Source: Caenorhabditis elegans (Eukaryota; Nematoda; Chromadorea; Rhabditida; Rhabditidae). Taken from it: a stretch of DNA of 64,000 nt. Where the stretch lies: the NCBI RefSeq assembly GCF_000002985.6, contig NC_003281.10:1426001-1490000 (forward strand), in the 5' to 3' direction. The notes beneath the pieces were generated by a model. It ran no database searches. It had not been told where the DNA came from and was given only the letters and a program-made list of their open reading frames with translations. The position numbers and the translations under genes are program-made. Below are positions 1 through 11,570 of the stretch, piece after piece (the first letter of the stretch is position 1; the number at the start of each line of letters is the position of its first letter).

Positions 1-168
1 GACACTGAAAATTTGAATATTTTACAAAAAAAATTAATTTTTTCAATTTTTGGAAAAAAAATTTTTTCAAAAAATCCAAAAAAAATTTTTTTTTGCTCAA
101 AACTTTCAATAATACTAATTTTACTATGTTGATTTTGAATAACCGCTCAAAAATTTAAAGGCACATAC

Positions 169-1215
169 CGTAACCCCTGGTTTTCCATATTCTGAAATTG
201 GAACATTGGCGTCCGCGTCGTTGGTGCATTTTGTAAAGTTGAGCAGCGTCGTGTAGTAGGGCTCTTTTTCGGGTAAATCTGATGGTAGGCGGCATCTGGA
301 ACAGTTTTTAAAGTTTTTTGGAAAAAAGTTAAAATTCAAAAAAAAATGTTAAAAAAAAAATTTTTTTTTTTTGGAATTTCAAAATTTTTTAATTTCAATT
401 TTTAAAAAATTTGAACTATATATTCTTCTTCTACACGTTATCAGCTTCAAAATAACCCCCAACACGCCTATATTTAGCCTACTGACACAGCTGAAGCCGG
501 TGCTACAGTACCCCGCGTGGTGGGACCCAAATTTTCAAAATTGACGGAATCTAGGCATGATGGGGGTCATTTTAAAGCTAAAAATGAGGAGAATGTGAAT
601 TTTGATATATTTTGGCAAAAAAAGTGAAATTGGAAAAAAAAATTTTTGGAAATTTGTTGGAATTTTTTTAAAATTTTTTCAAAACTTCGAAAAATATGCT
701 TAAAACCGTCTTTCTTGCATTCCCAGCTTCAAAAAGACCCCCCATCATGCCTAGAAATCGGCGAGCACAATTTTTTCTACTGACACAGCTGAACGTGGTG
801 CTACAGTACCCCGCGTGGTGGGACCCAAATTTTTAAAATTGACGGAACCTAGGCATGATGGGGGTCATTTTAAAGGTATTTTTGGGCAGAATTCGAAAAT
901 TTTAATGAAATCGCAAAAAAAAAAATCAGTTAAATTTTTTTTTAATTTTGAAAATTTTTCAAACAAAAAATTTTTTTTTTGGAAAATTTCAATTTTTTCA
1001 CAAATTTTTTTGTTAAACTTTTATACTATTTTCATTAAGATTTTCACTAGATGCTGAAATTTTCAGTACCTATAAGGTGTATCCACAGAGGCAAACGTCC
1101 ATGACAAGGCGTGCATCGAAACGACGATTGTTGGGAGGCAAACCAAGAAAAATTGGATTTTTTGGTATTTTCCCATCTCACCTAAATAGGTGAACAGGAA
1201 ATCGTCAAACTTCAT
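169..1215 (-). CDS. SLC22-type organic cation/anion transporter-like protein, N-terminal exons (partial)
   Basis: Two exons on the minus strand join in phase: 1215-1070 (ATG, 48 codons plus 2 nt) and 295-169 (43 further codons). The gene continues beyond the left edge. The encoded start MKFDDFLFTYLGEMGKYQKI is followed by a hydrophobic segment, then a polar stretch with two cysteines (RCRLPSD and FTKCTND). This order (amphipathic start containing a D-x-GE-x-G-x-YQ pattern, first membrane helix, long Cys-bearing extracellular loop) is typical of SLC22 transporters of the major facilitator superfamily, which move organic ions across the plasma membrane. Substrate cannot be inferred from 91 residues. 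Both introns have consensus GT (gtactg, gtatgt). A 3' splice site lies 11 nt before the ATG. Moderately sure of the family, not of the orthologue. Confidence 0.72.
478..880 (+). repeat. Direct duplication containing the CTACAGTACCCC / GTGGGACCC motif
   Basis: The block starting ACTGACACAGCTGAA occurs at 481 and again at 780 (offset about 299 bp). Each copy continues into a CTACAGTACCCCGCGTGGTG motif, then GACGGAA and CATGATGGGGGTCATTTTAAA. It lies in the intron between the two transporter exons. Confidence 0.7.
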
Positions 1216-1236
1216 GGTGGAAACCCCTGGAAAATG
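1216..1236 (-). promoter_or_regulatory. 3' splice (possible trans-splice) site before the transporter ATG
   Basis: On the minus strand, CATTTTCCAG precedes an 11-nt leader (GGGTTTCCACC) and the ATG. A 3' splice site this close to the start, with no obvious donor nearby, is typical of SL1 trans-splicing in nematodes. A distant 5'UTR intron would look the same. Confidence 0.45.
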
Positions 1237-2539
1237 GAAATTTTATTGATTTTTTGGGAAAAATCGGAAAAAAGTTGAAAAATGGAAAAAATGAGGGTTT
1301 TAGGTGAAATTTATTGGGAGAAAATCATTTTTTTAGTTAAAAAATGATAAAAAATACAAGAAAAAGCCGAAAAATCACTGAAAATCATGTGAGAAATCAA
1401 TAAAAATTTCAAAAAATTGTTTGCAACTACGGTAGTTTTCAAAATACGCAGTACACCACCACTGCGTACCGGACACCGGATCTGACGAGCATTTTGGATT
1501 TTTGTGAATTTCCGGGCTTTTTCAGCAATTTCCGGGTAATTTTCGACAATTTTTGGGTAAAAAATGAAGAAAAACTGTATTTTTCATGTGAAAAATCAAA
1601 AAATTTCAGGTTTTTTCACATAAAAATTCAGTTTTTCGGCAGTTTTCGAGAAAAATCCACGCTTTTCGAAAAAATCGATATTTTAGTTATTTTTAGGGAT
1701 TTTCAGCAATTTTTAAGCAGTTTCCTGGCAAAATCCAAATGAAAAACTAATTTTAAAGTGGAAAAATGCAAAAAACAGCCTAAAATCGCAATAAAATTCG
1801 ATTTTTCCCAATTTTTCAGAAAAAATCGATGTTTTTAGGCTTTTTCTCAATTAATTCGTAAAAAAATTGCCGAAAAGTTCAATATTTCCGCGAAAATTCC
1901 AAAAAAAATTGCAACAAAGTCAAAAAGTAAAGTACAATCTATCTTTTCATCTGCATTGACGGGAAATGTGGTGATAACGTGATTCGAAACAAAAACTTTG
2001 ATATTAAAATGATAAGGTGATGGAAAATTGAAAAATTGATCAAAAAACTGCTTTAGGTTGTTTTGTTTTGATCTCAAAAAATTGGAAAATTTGACAAAAA
2101 AAGATTAAATTTTTCGAAAAAAAATTTTTTTTTTTCAGAAATTTTTTTTTCAAAATTTTCCAAAAATTTCATTTTAAAACTAAAATTTCCACCCTTCAAA
2201 CCCCAAATCTCCAGGGAAAAATTGAGAAAATCCTAAAAAAAACCACGAAAAAAGTGAAAAAAGTGCGCGCCGAGCATCGCACAACCAGAGTTTATCGAAT
2301 TTCGTCTCTCTTTTTTTTTTTGGGAATTTTTTAGCGAAAAAGTTGGGAAAAGGAAGCAAAGCAGAAAATAGACGAGGAAAAAAAATAATTTAGGGGGTTT
2401 AGGAAGAGAAACTGAGAAAAAAACGGAAAAAATCTCGAAAATTTGGCTAATTTGAGGGAAAAACCTGAAAAAATACAAATTTTCTAAGAAAAATACTGAA
2501 AAAATTGGATTTTTGAGCCTAAAAATGGTTAAAAGCATA
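1237..2539. other. AT-rich low-complexity interval, no gene seen
   Basis: Mostly reiterated AAAATTTT/GAAAAATC-like sequence. Open frames here consist of Phe, Lys, Asn and Ile and lack splice structure. A short non-repetitive patch at about 2255-2310 contains GTGCGCGCCGAGCATCGCAC and then CGTCTCTC. It could be upstream control sequence for the minus-strand transporter, but nothing proves it. Confidence 0.5.
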
Positions 2540-3980
2540 ATTTTTCATCCGAAAATTCAAATTTCCCGCCATAAACACCTTTTGTTCGGTAGAGCGCACT
2601 TTCAGTACGCCTGGAAGCGGGAATTCAAATTTCTCGTTCAATTTAATGATTTTCTGATTTTACCAGTAATTTTCCACAATAAAGAGCGAAATTGTATAAA
2701 TTCTGCAAAAAAATTTGTAAAAAATTGCAATTTTTCACGAAAATAATGTGAAAATTCGAATTTCCCGCCATTTTCAGCTAGAGTTCGGTGGAGCGCAGTT
2801 GCATAGTCATTTTTTGATTTTCAATAATTTTTAGTGTATTTCTAGTCAGAAAATCTCAATTTTTGATTAGAAATTCGAATTTCCGGCTATTTGTCCGGTA
2901 GAGCGCAGATGCAGCGCGGAAATTCTGTAAAAATCGATATTTCCAAAATTTGACTGAATTTTCTTAGAAAATCAATAATTTTTGCGTTTTCAAAGTAGAT
3001 TTGTTCAATTTTTACTCAAATTTGCGATTTTTCAGCCAAGAATTCAAATTTCCCGCTATAAAAACCTTTTGTTCGTTGGAGCGCACTTGCACTCGTTGAT
3101 TTTATCGACTTTTCCTATTTTAAACCTCAAAATTTTAGCCTAAAAGCCCCAAAAATTTGATATTCTGTGAGAAAAAGAGACAGAATTTCCGCTTTTTCTC
3201 ACATTTCCAAGAGAAAATTTTTTTTTTTCGTATTTTTTTTGCAAAACAGAAAAGGAAAAGCAAACAAAAGCCAATTTTGAATGGAAAAACTTTTTTTTTA
3301 GGGGAAAAAAAATTCAAAAACCAAATATTTACACACTGAACTTTTGAAAAATGGATAAAATTTTCAAAAAATTGCAGAAAAAATGACTAGAAATTGGAAA
3401 ATTTCGCTTTTTAGTCGAAAATTACAGAAAAAATTCAAATTCCCGCGCTCCAGGTATACTGCAAGTGCGCTCCACCGAACAAAAGGTTTTTATGGCGGGA
3501 AATTCGAATTTTTGGGTGAAAAATCGCAAATTTAGGATAAAAATTGGACAATTTCAGCTTGAAAACGCAAAAATTATCGATTTTTTACGATAATTCAGCT
3601 AAATTTTCGAAATATCGATTTTTTTCAGAATTTCCGCGCTGCATCTGCGCTCTACCGGACAAATAGCCGGAAATTCGAATTTCTATTCAAAAATTGAGAT
3701 TTTCTGACTAAAAATGCACTGGAAAATATTTAAAATCAGAAAAAATCAGCGAAAATCAAAATTCAACGACTATGCAAGTGTGCTCCACCGAACTCTGGCT
3801 GAAAATGGCGGGAAACTCAAATTTCCAGTAAAAAACTTGATGATTTTGCAAAATATATAGTTTTTACACATTTTAGCGTTGAAAAATTATAGAAACTAAA
3901 ATTTGAGTGCAAAAACTTCCACAGTTCCACAGTCTGCAACTGCGCTCCACCGAACTCTGGCGGGAAATTCGAATTTCTTT
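2540..3980. repeat. About 1.4-kb imperfect palindrome built from GTGGAGCGCA / TGCGCTCCAC motifs
   Basis: Motifs in the left half recur inverted in the right half around a centre near 3260: 2757 (CCCGCCATTTTCAGC) with 3800, 2880 (CCGGCTATTTGTCCGG) with 3655, and 3050 (CCTTTTGTTCG) with 3480. Each motif pairs a gcgctccaccgaac-type box with a GGCGGGAAATTC-type box. Related direct copies lie at about 4725-5110 and 7715-7960. No coding potential. Confidence 0.75.
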
Positions 3981-4144
3981 TGAAATAATTGCGGGAAATC
4001 CGATTTCGGCTTCGGTTTTTCGGCTAATCCGGCACTAATCCGCAGCGGGAATTCAAATTTTTTGATAAAAAATTTTGGATTTTCTTGATTTTTGAGCAAA
4101 AAATCCAATTTAAGGATAATTTTTTAGAAAATAAATAAATTTTT

Positions 4145-4345
4145 CCTTCAAAAAAGTGATGTCAGAGAGAATCGAAAGAGCGTGTGCATGAACACACTCG
4201 GGCGAGAGAGTACACAGAGTGGAGGAGACGCAGACAGTGTAACAGACACCACTGGGCTGCCTCAGCGGGGGGCCCTATGAGATATTATCTGACTTGAGTT
4301 ACTCCAGTTGGGAGGTCATTCATGTCAAGAAAAAAGTGACAACAA
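4145..4345. other. Non-repetitive GC-richer island with a GAGACGCAGA motif
   Basis: About 200 bp of mixed composition interrupts the AT-rich repeats. It carries GAGCGTGTGCATGAACACAC, a run of GAGAGAGT, GGAGACGCAGACAG, and then GGGGGGCCCTATGAGATATT. The minus-strand reading of GAGACGCAG is CTGCGTCTC, a motif I recall as common in C. elegans promoters. I found no open frame and no recognisable small RNA. Confidence 0.35.
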
Positions 4346-4496
4346 TGGGAAGATTTTTTTGAATTTAAATAGTTGGGTATAGGAATTGAGGGAGAGTTGG
4401 GTAATTGTGAAAAAAATTGAAAAAAAAATTTTTTTTTTTTGGAAAAGTTTTTTTTTCAGGATTTTCAAACGAATTATTCTGCATTTTTATGCAAAA

Positions 4497-7400
4497 CTAA
4501 ATGTTTTAATTTGAAAAAAAACCCAAATTTTACAGAAATTCAAAGTCACGGGGTCCCACCGCGGAAACTGGACCCAAAATTTTAAAAAATCTGAGAAAAA
4601 CCATGAGAAAATTTTTTTTTGTAAATAAATTTTTTCAAACGTATTTTTGGGTCCCACCACGAAATTGGGGCTACAGTAACCTGTGATTTTCGTGGCGGGA
4701 CCCAAATTTTCGAATGTTAAAGTGCAGATGCGCTCCACCGAACTAAAGGCGTGGGCGGCGGGAAATTTGAATTTTGTGTTGAAAAATCGCGTATTTAAGG
4801 GGAAAATTCGACAAGTTCAGATTGAAAACGCAAATATTATTGATTTTTCAAGAAAGTTCAGCCAAATTGTCGAATTTTGAAATATTTTAGCCAAAAAAAT
4901 AGGAAAACTTGGATTTTTGCAGAAAAAATTAAAGATTTTCAGAATTCCCGCACTGCAACTGCGCTCTACCGGACAAACAGTAGGAAATTCAAATTTTCAG
5001 TCAAAAATTGAGATTTCTGACTTAAAATACACTTTTTAAATATTTCTCCACCTGGAAAAATCAAAATTCAACTATGACTATGCAACAGTGCTCCACCGAA
5101 CTCTGGCTGAAAGTTGCGGAAAATCTAGGACATTTTTGGGTCCCACCACGAAATTGGGGCTACAGTAATTTGTGATTTTCGTGGCGGGACCCATATTTCG
5201 AAAATTGATAGATTATGGGCATTACGTGTGTCAAATTGAAGCTGGTTAGGCGAATTTAGTAATTTATCATGAGAAATTATCGATAATTTTCAGAATTTAA
5301 AACTTTTTAGGCACATTTACCGAAAAAATTTGGCTTTCACAGGGAAAACCTAATTTTTTGGGTTAAAAATCAATTTTTCAACGACTAATGATGGAAAATG
5401 GTTTGAAACACCAAATTTTTTATACCACCAGCTTGAATATGACACAAATTATTGCTGGGTACTGTAGGTCGAAAGTCGTTTCGGGACCCAAATTATCGAA
5501 AGTCTACGGGAAAAACCCAAAAATCTAGTTTTGTCTCGTTTTCAGCTGGAAAGACACTAATATTGTATGGGAGAATTTGGTTATTGTGACAAAAACAAAT
5601 TTTTTTATTAAAAATTTTTTCTAGAAAAATTTTTACTTTTCAGGGATTTCAGAAGAATTTTTTGCAATTTTTATTAAAAACTTTTAAAAAACCCAAATTT
5701 TTTAGAAATTCAAAGTCACGGGGTCCCACCGCGAAAACTGGACCAAGAATTTCAAAAAATCTGAGGAAAACATGAAAAACATAATTGTTCTTGTTTTTCA
5801 TGGTTTAAGAAAACCTACGACATTTTTGGGTCCCACCACGAAATTGGGGTTACAGTAACCTGTGATTTTCGTGGTGGGGCCTGAATGTCTAAAATTGAAT
5901 TCGAAAATGTATTTTCTTCAAAAAAAAAAAGGTTTTTGCCAGATTTTTTGCTATTTTGACCGAATATCATGATAAAAAAATTCAAAAAAATTTTCTAGAT
6001 TTTACATTATTTTTTGAAAATTGGAAAAATCACAGTTTTCAACTAATTCCTATTTGAATTTCCGCCAATTGAATTTGTTCGGTGGAGCGTGCTTGCATTA
6101 TTTTTATTAATTGTCGTTATTTGACTGATTTTCTTCATTTCCTATGTTTTTTCCTCGGAAAATGGAAGAAATAAACAAGACAAATGCAAAATTGTTGTTA
6201 AAAAGTAAATGAAAATGAGTAAAATTGTGATATTTTGAGTTCCGACGGCAACAAGCCTGAAATTAGTATATTTGACAGTTTTACTCATTTTCAATTACTT
6301 TTTAACAAAAATTTTGCATTTGTCTTGTTTATTTCTTCCATTTTCCGAGGAAAAAACACAAAAAATGAAGAAAATAAGTGAACTAACGATAATTAGTAAA
6401 AATAATGCAAGTACGCTCCACCGAACAAATTGAATTGGCGGAAATTCAAATAGGAATTAGGTGACAACTGTGATTTTTCCAATTTTCAAAAAATCATATA
6501 AAATCTAGAATTTTTTTTTGAATTTTTTTATCATGATATTCGGTCATTGTGGTACCATATGCGTGTTTTAAAGCAATTTCCCCACTGACGCTACTCCACC
6601 TTTAAATGGTTGGAAAATAGCAAAAAATCTGGCAAAAACCTTTTTTTTTGAAGAAAATACAACATTTTCGAATTCAATTTTAGACATTCGGGCCCCGCCA
6701 CGAAAATCACAGGTTACTGTAGCTCCAATTTCGTGGTGGGACCCAAAAATGTATTTTTTTTAATTCCTTGAAAGCTTACGTTGTAGAAAAAATTTATTTA
6801 AAAATTTTTTTTTTTTCTCATGGTTTTTCTCAGATTTTTTAAAATTTTGGGTCCAGTTTCCGCGGTGGGACCCCGTGACTTTGAATTTCTGTAAAATTTG
6901 GGTTTTTTTCGAATTAAAACATTTAGTTTTGCATAAAAATGCAGAAAAATTCTTCTAAAACCCCTGGTGTAGTCCACCTTTAACTACTTTGGATCGACTA
7001 ATCTTAGTTTTTAAAAAAGAAATTCAAATTATTCGGAGAAATCTGGACGTCAATACCAAGAACTGAGCTCGCCAGACGGCTGGCACGAAAAAATTGACGA
7101 AATATGAGCAGAAATTGAAACTGGTAAGTCAAAATCACTATCTTCTCATTATAAATTATCGATAATTTTCAGAATTTGAACTTTTTTGGCACATTTACCG
7201 AAAAATTTTGGCTTTTACAGGGAAAACCTAATTTTTTGGGTTAAAAATCAAATTTTCAACGACTAATAATGGAAAATGGTTTGGAAAATCGATTTTTTCA
7301 TATCACCAGCTTGAATATGACACCAATGATGACTAGGTTTGGGTCCCACAGCGAAAATTGGGTTACGGTAAGTCGAAAGTCGTTTCGGGACCCAAATTAT

Positions 7401-8800
7401 CGAAAGTCTAAGGGACCCAAAACAAAATTTTCCAGAAAAAACTATTTTTCAGGGATTTCAGAAGAATTTTTTGCAATTTTTATGAAAAACTCAAAAAAAA
7501 ACCAATTTTTTCAGAAATTCTAATTGCGGGGACCCACCGCGAAAACTGGACCAAAAATTTCAAAAAATCTGAGAAAAACTAATTGTTCTTTTTTTCAAAC
7601 GTAACTTTCCAAGGAATTATTATTTTAAAAATCCTAACCCATTTTTGGGTCCCACCACGAAATTGGGGCTACAGTAACCTGTGATCTTCGTGACAGGACC
7701 CAAATTTTCGAATGTTAAAGTGCAGATGCGCTCCACCGAACTAAAGACGTGGGCGGCGGGAAATTTGACTTTTTGGGTGAAAAATCACGAAATTAAGGGG
7801 AAAATTGGGCAAGTTCAGCTTGAAAACGCAAAAATTATCGACTTTTCAACGAAAAAAAATAGCAAAAAACTGGAAAACTTGGATTTTTGCAGAAAAATTA
7901 AAGATTTTCAGAATTCCCGCACTGCAACTGCGCTCTACCGGACAAACAGTAGGAAATTCAAATTTCCAGTCAAAAATTGAGATTTCTGACTAAAAATACA
8001 CTTTTTTAAATATTTCTCCACCTGGACATTTTTGGGTCCCACCACGAAATTGGGGTTACAGTAATCTGTGATTTTCGTGGTGGGACCCATATTTCGAAAA
8101 TTGATAGATTATGGGCATTACGTGTGTCAAATTGAAGCTGGTTAGGCGAATTTAGTAATTTATCATGAGGTTTGGAAAATCGATTTTTTCACATCACCAG
8201 CTAAATATAACACCAATCATGACTAGGTTTGGGTCTCACAGCGAAAACTGGGTGTACTGTAGGTCGAAAGTCGTTTCGGGACCCAAATTATCGAAAGTCT
8301 ACGGGAAAAACCCCAAAAAAATTTCTAGAAAAAAAACTATTTTTCAGGCATTTCAGAAGAATTTTTTGCAATTTTCATGAAAAACTCAAAAAAAACCAAT
8401 TTTTTTCAGAAATTCACTAATTGCGGGGTCCCACGCGAAAATTGGACCAAAAATTTCAAAAAATCTGAGAAAAGTTTGAGAAAAAATAATTTTTCTTGCT
8501 TTTCAAACGTAAGCTTCCAAGGAATTATTGTTTAAAAAACCGAACCCATTTTTGGGTCCCACCACGAAATTGGGGCTACAGTAACCTCTGATTTTCGCGG
8601 CTGGACCCAAATTTTCGAAAATTGATGGAATGGTGGGATTTTTAAAATCAAATTGAAGTTGAAGCTTAAACTTGGCATCATTAATGGCTATCTTTGGATC
8701 CCACCGCGAAAATTAGGAGTACTGTTGTCGTGGCGGGACCCAAAATAGTGGAAATTCAAGAAAAAATCGGGAAAAAAAAATCGATTTTTTGGGCCGTTTT
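4497..8800. repeat. Interspersed GGGTCCCACC...CTACAGTAACC repeat field
   Basis: Dozens of copies of the hairpin-like module GGGTCCCACCACGAAATTGG, GCTACAGTAACCTG, then TTTCGTGGTGGGACCC, separated by AT-rich spacers. Examples are at 4651-4712, 5136-5192, 5826-5880, 7646-7702, 8033-8090 and 8551-8610. Longer units also recur: the stretch near 5220-5530 has a close relative at 8100-8310 and a looser one at 7130-7410. No gene is visible. Confidence 0.75.
5826..6760. repeat. About 930-bp palindrome, centre near 6255
   Basis: The left arm (CACGAAATTGGGG, CTGTGATTTTCGTGG, TTGAATTCGAAAATG, TTGTTCGGTGGAGCG, CCTCGGAAAATGGAAG) is repeated in reverse order and complemented in the right arm (CTTCCATTTTCCGAGG, CGCTCCACCGAACAA, CATTTTCGAATTCAA, CCACGAAAATCACAGG). 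An extra segment at about 6545-6615, ending GCTACTCCACCTTTAAA, interrupts the right arm. It looks like the end of another fold-back family inserted there. Confidence 0.75.
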
Positions 8801-10088
8801 TGCCAAGAAAGTACGGTTTTCGAGCACATTTTCAGCTGAAATGATAAAGAATTGATTAGAATTCGATGAAAACTGGCTAAACTACGAGGGAATCGATTTA
8901 AAAACGGCGAAACTGGGAGAAAATCGTTTTTTGGGCCATTTTTGCGAAGATTTTGTGCTTTTTAGCAAATATTTAGCTGAAAAAGCATAGAATCTCACCC
9001 AAAGTGATGAAGAAACGGTAAAAATTCGATGAAAACTGGCTAAACTGCGAGAAAATCGATTAAAATGGGGAAAAAAGCGGAATAAACGTAGAAAATCGAG
9101 TTTTTGAGCAATTTCAGCCAAAGAAATACGATTTTCGAGCACATTTTCAGCTGAAAATTATGAATTTTCAATAAAAATTCGATTAAAACAGGGAAAATTG
9201 CGTGGAAATTGATTTTCAGTGAATTTTAAGGCGAAATCTCCCGCGGAAAGATGAAAAAATGCAGATTTTCTGAGGAATTTAACATAAAATCCGGTTTCTT
9301 TAGATGAGAAATCGAGAAAAAATCGATTTTTATTGAATTTAGAGGGAATTTCTCGCATTTTCTGCAGAAAATAAGCTCCAGGAGCAGGAATTGATGCAGA
9401 ATGACAGAAAAATGCAGATTTTTTGGTGACAAATCGAGAAAAAATCGATTTTCAGTGAATTTTAGGGGAATTTTTGCATTTTCTGTTCCATTTTTAGACA
9501 GTTTTTCCTCCAAATTTCGAAAATTCCCAGGTTTTATTAGTTTTTTGTTCCAAAATCGACTTCCAAGGAGCACGCTGTCCGAAAAAAATGCGAATTTTCT
9601 GGAAATCGGCGAAAAATCGATTCTCTGAAAATCCACGGCTGGTTTGTGAGAAAATATAGTGCCTTTAAACTGTATTTTAAATATTTTTCACAATAAAATG
9701 TCATTTTAAAATTTTTAAAATCAGTATTTCTTGCAAAATTGCATCGAAAGCGTGAAAATTCAAAAAAAATGTCGTCAAATAATGGGTTTTGTCCGCAAAC
9801 ACCGAGGCGCTAAATTGCACAGGCTCTGGAGATTTCGAATTTTTTGCGATTTTTTGCGTTTTTTTGAAATTTTTTGTTGTGTCAGTAGTGTCAGAAGGGT
9901 TTTTCAGTGAAATAAGTGACTATTTAACATGAAAATAGGAATTTTCGATAGAAAACGGTTTAGGCCCTCCGATTTTCGTTGATTTTTCAATTCTTCGTTG
10001 TTTTTTCCGGCTTTTAAACGTTTCGCTTTCGATATTTCAATAGAAAAGTGATTAGTTTAACTGTTTTCTCAATTTTCGTCAAAATTTC
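8801..10088. other. AT-rich reiterated interval, no gene seen
   Basis: Loose repeats of GAGAAAATCGATT, CGATTTTCGAGCACATTTTC and GAATTTTAGGGGAA types. The 136-codon minus-strand frame at 9226-9636 arises from these reiterations and has no recognisable domain. At about 9790 there is one copy of the TCCGCAAACACCGAGGCG motif. Confidence 0.5.
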
Positions 10089-10416
10089 CGCAAAAAAATT
10101 TTATTCCTCTTCGATTTTCTAGATTTTCAGAATTTTTGCCACGAAAATGCGATTTTTTAGTGCTTTTTCTCGTTTTTAGTGACAAATCAGTTTTCAGAGA
10201 ACACGTACAGTGCATTTTTTCCACGAATTTAAAGGAGGAGGGCGAATTTACGCGAAAAAATTTTTATTCCTCTTCGATATTCTAGATTTTCGGAATTTTT
10301 GCCACGAAAATGCGATTTTTTAGTGCTTTTTCTCATTTTTAGTGACAAATCAGTTTTCAGAGAACACGTACAGTGCATTTTTTCCACGAATTTAAAGGAG
10401 GAGGACGAATTTACGC
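10089..10416. repeat. Two-copy tandem duplication, 163-bp period
   Basis: The segment beginning TTTATTCCTCTTCGAT and ending AATTTAAAGGAGGAGG occurs twice with a 163-bp offset (AATTTTTGCC at 10131 and 10294). The few differences suggest a recent duplication. Confidence 0.85.
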
Positions 10417-10495
10417 GGAAAGGTCTCGCCACGCGCTTCAAAAAAATCAATAAATGACGCGTGGCGAGACCATTCCGCGTAAATGCCCCCTTTAA
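10400..10495. repeat. Hairpin CGCGGAAAGGTCTCGCCACGCG
   Basis: TTTACGCGGAAAGGTCTCGC, then CACGCG, about 20 nt of loop, then CGCGTGGCGAGACCATTCCG and CGTAAATG. The arms pair over about 25 nt. A half-copy of the same family (GAGCGCGTGGCGGGACCATT) is at 35452. Confidence 0.75.
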
Positions 10496-10773
10496 AGTCG
10501 TAGAAGTGGAGAAAAATGCGCTGTTTACCAGTTTTTCAGACAGTTTGAAAATGTTTTCGTGAGAAAATTGAATTTTATTCTCAAAAATTCGATCTTTCTC
10601 TTAAAAACAATGAAAAACTGAGAATTTTGCGATTTTTCGACATTTTTTTCCGCTCGAAACGACGATAATTCATTTTAAAAAGAATATTCGGGCAGGTGAA
10701 TCAGCCTAATCGTCAAATTCCGCACTTTTCCGTCATTTTGAGTGTAAAATTGTTATTTTTTTCGGCTTTTTGC

Positions 10774-11241
10774 TCATTTTTTTCGTTCCTCGGCAGCTTT
10801 TCCAGACTTTTTTCCTGTTTTTATGGGTTTAACCTTGAAAAAAGAACATTTAATAATGTGAAAGTGTACAGTACGCCCCACACGCTGTTCTCCTGCGTTC
10901 TCTTGCCTCCTCTTCTCTGAACCAATCGCTGTGCCGGAGGCGGGGCCCCGCGTGCGATAGATGCGGCGAGCAGAAGAGACGCAGACGCGGTGAAAGACAT
11001 GCGACGCAACAAGGCGGTGCGGTGCCGCCGCCGTACGCATCGATGACACAGAATTATCTGACATTTCTAGTTTTTTTAAATCTTTTTCTAGCCTTTTTCT
11101 CTTCAAATTTAGTGTTGGATTTTTCATTCTCGGTCGATTTTCGGTTTTCTCGTTTTGTATTTCTAAATTGAAGACGACTTTGTCTTGTTTCACCTCTGAA
11201 TTTGAAGGTTTTGAACTTTCAATACGGGAATCGGACTTCAT
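10774..11241 (-). other. 155-codon minus-strand open frame of doubtful status
   Basis: The first roughly 65 codons are hydrophilic and not low-complexity (it starts MKSDSRIESS and contains NLKRKRLEKDLKKLEMSD). The remainder reads through a GC-rich repeat island. I recognise no domain, no intron is needed, and no family comes to mind. It could be a first exon with a donor I missed, or chance. Confidence 0.15.
10866..11045. other. GC-rich island with AGAGACGCAGACGCGG motif
   Basis: A sharply bounded GC-rich patch in AT-rich DNA: GTACAGTACGCCCCACACGC, GGAGGCGGGGCCCCGCGTGC, AGAGACGCAGACGCGG and GGTGCGGTGCCGCCGCCGTA. The minus strand carries CTGCGTCTC. It could be a promoter-like element or a GC-rich repeat. 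It shares no long identity with the island at 20866-21255. Confidence 0.4.
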
Positions 11242-11267
11242 TGGATTTGATCAGTTAGAGTCAGGGG

Positions 11268-11570
11268 CGGCAAACAATCTTTTCAGGCAAATCGGCAGAT
11301 TGCCGATTTGCCGAAAAAACAACAATTTGCCAAAAATTTTCGATAAATTGTGGTTTTGCAATTTTTTTGAAATTCGTTATTTTTTATTTTTTCGCAATTT
11401 TTCGTTTTTTTTGAAAGACATTCATTTTTGTTTCAATTTTTCTTCGTATGTTTTTTATATGGTAATGATTTTATTTTTCCTCTCCAGCAGTGCCGTGCTG
11501 CTCTCGGGCCGAGAGCCGACTTTTTCAAAGAGCCGCACAGCACTGCTCTCCAGTACTATCGAAACATTAA
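11268..11570. repeat. Two short palindromic repeats (GGCAAATCGGCAGATTGCCG and CAGTGCCGTGCTGCTCTCGG types)
   Basis: At 11286-11320 a near-perfect palindrome reads GGCAAATCGGCAGATTGCCG followed by ATTTGCCG. At 11487-11552 an inverted pair joins AGCAGTGCCGTGCTGCTCTC to AGAGCCGCACAGCACTGCTC. Relatives of the first type lie at 22275-22325 and 22535-22565. A longer relative of the second is at 28938-29100. Confidence 0.65.

Noticed and set aside
4290..4320. Complement resembles the end of an SL2 spliced leader (GTAACTCAAG)
   Set aside because: The rest of the leader, the Sm site and the three-stem structure are missing; the match is too short.
9226..9636. 136-codon minus-strand open frame
   Set aside because: Arises from reiterated GAAAATCGATTTTC sequence; low-complexity residues and no exon signals.
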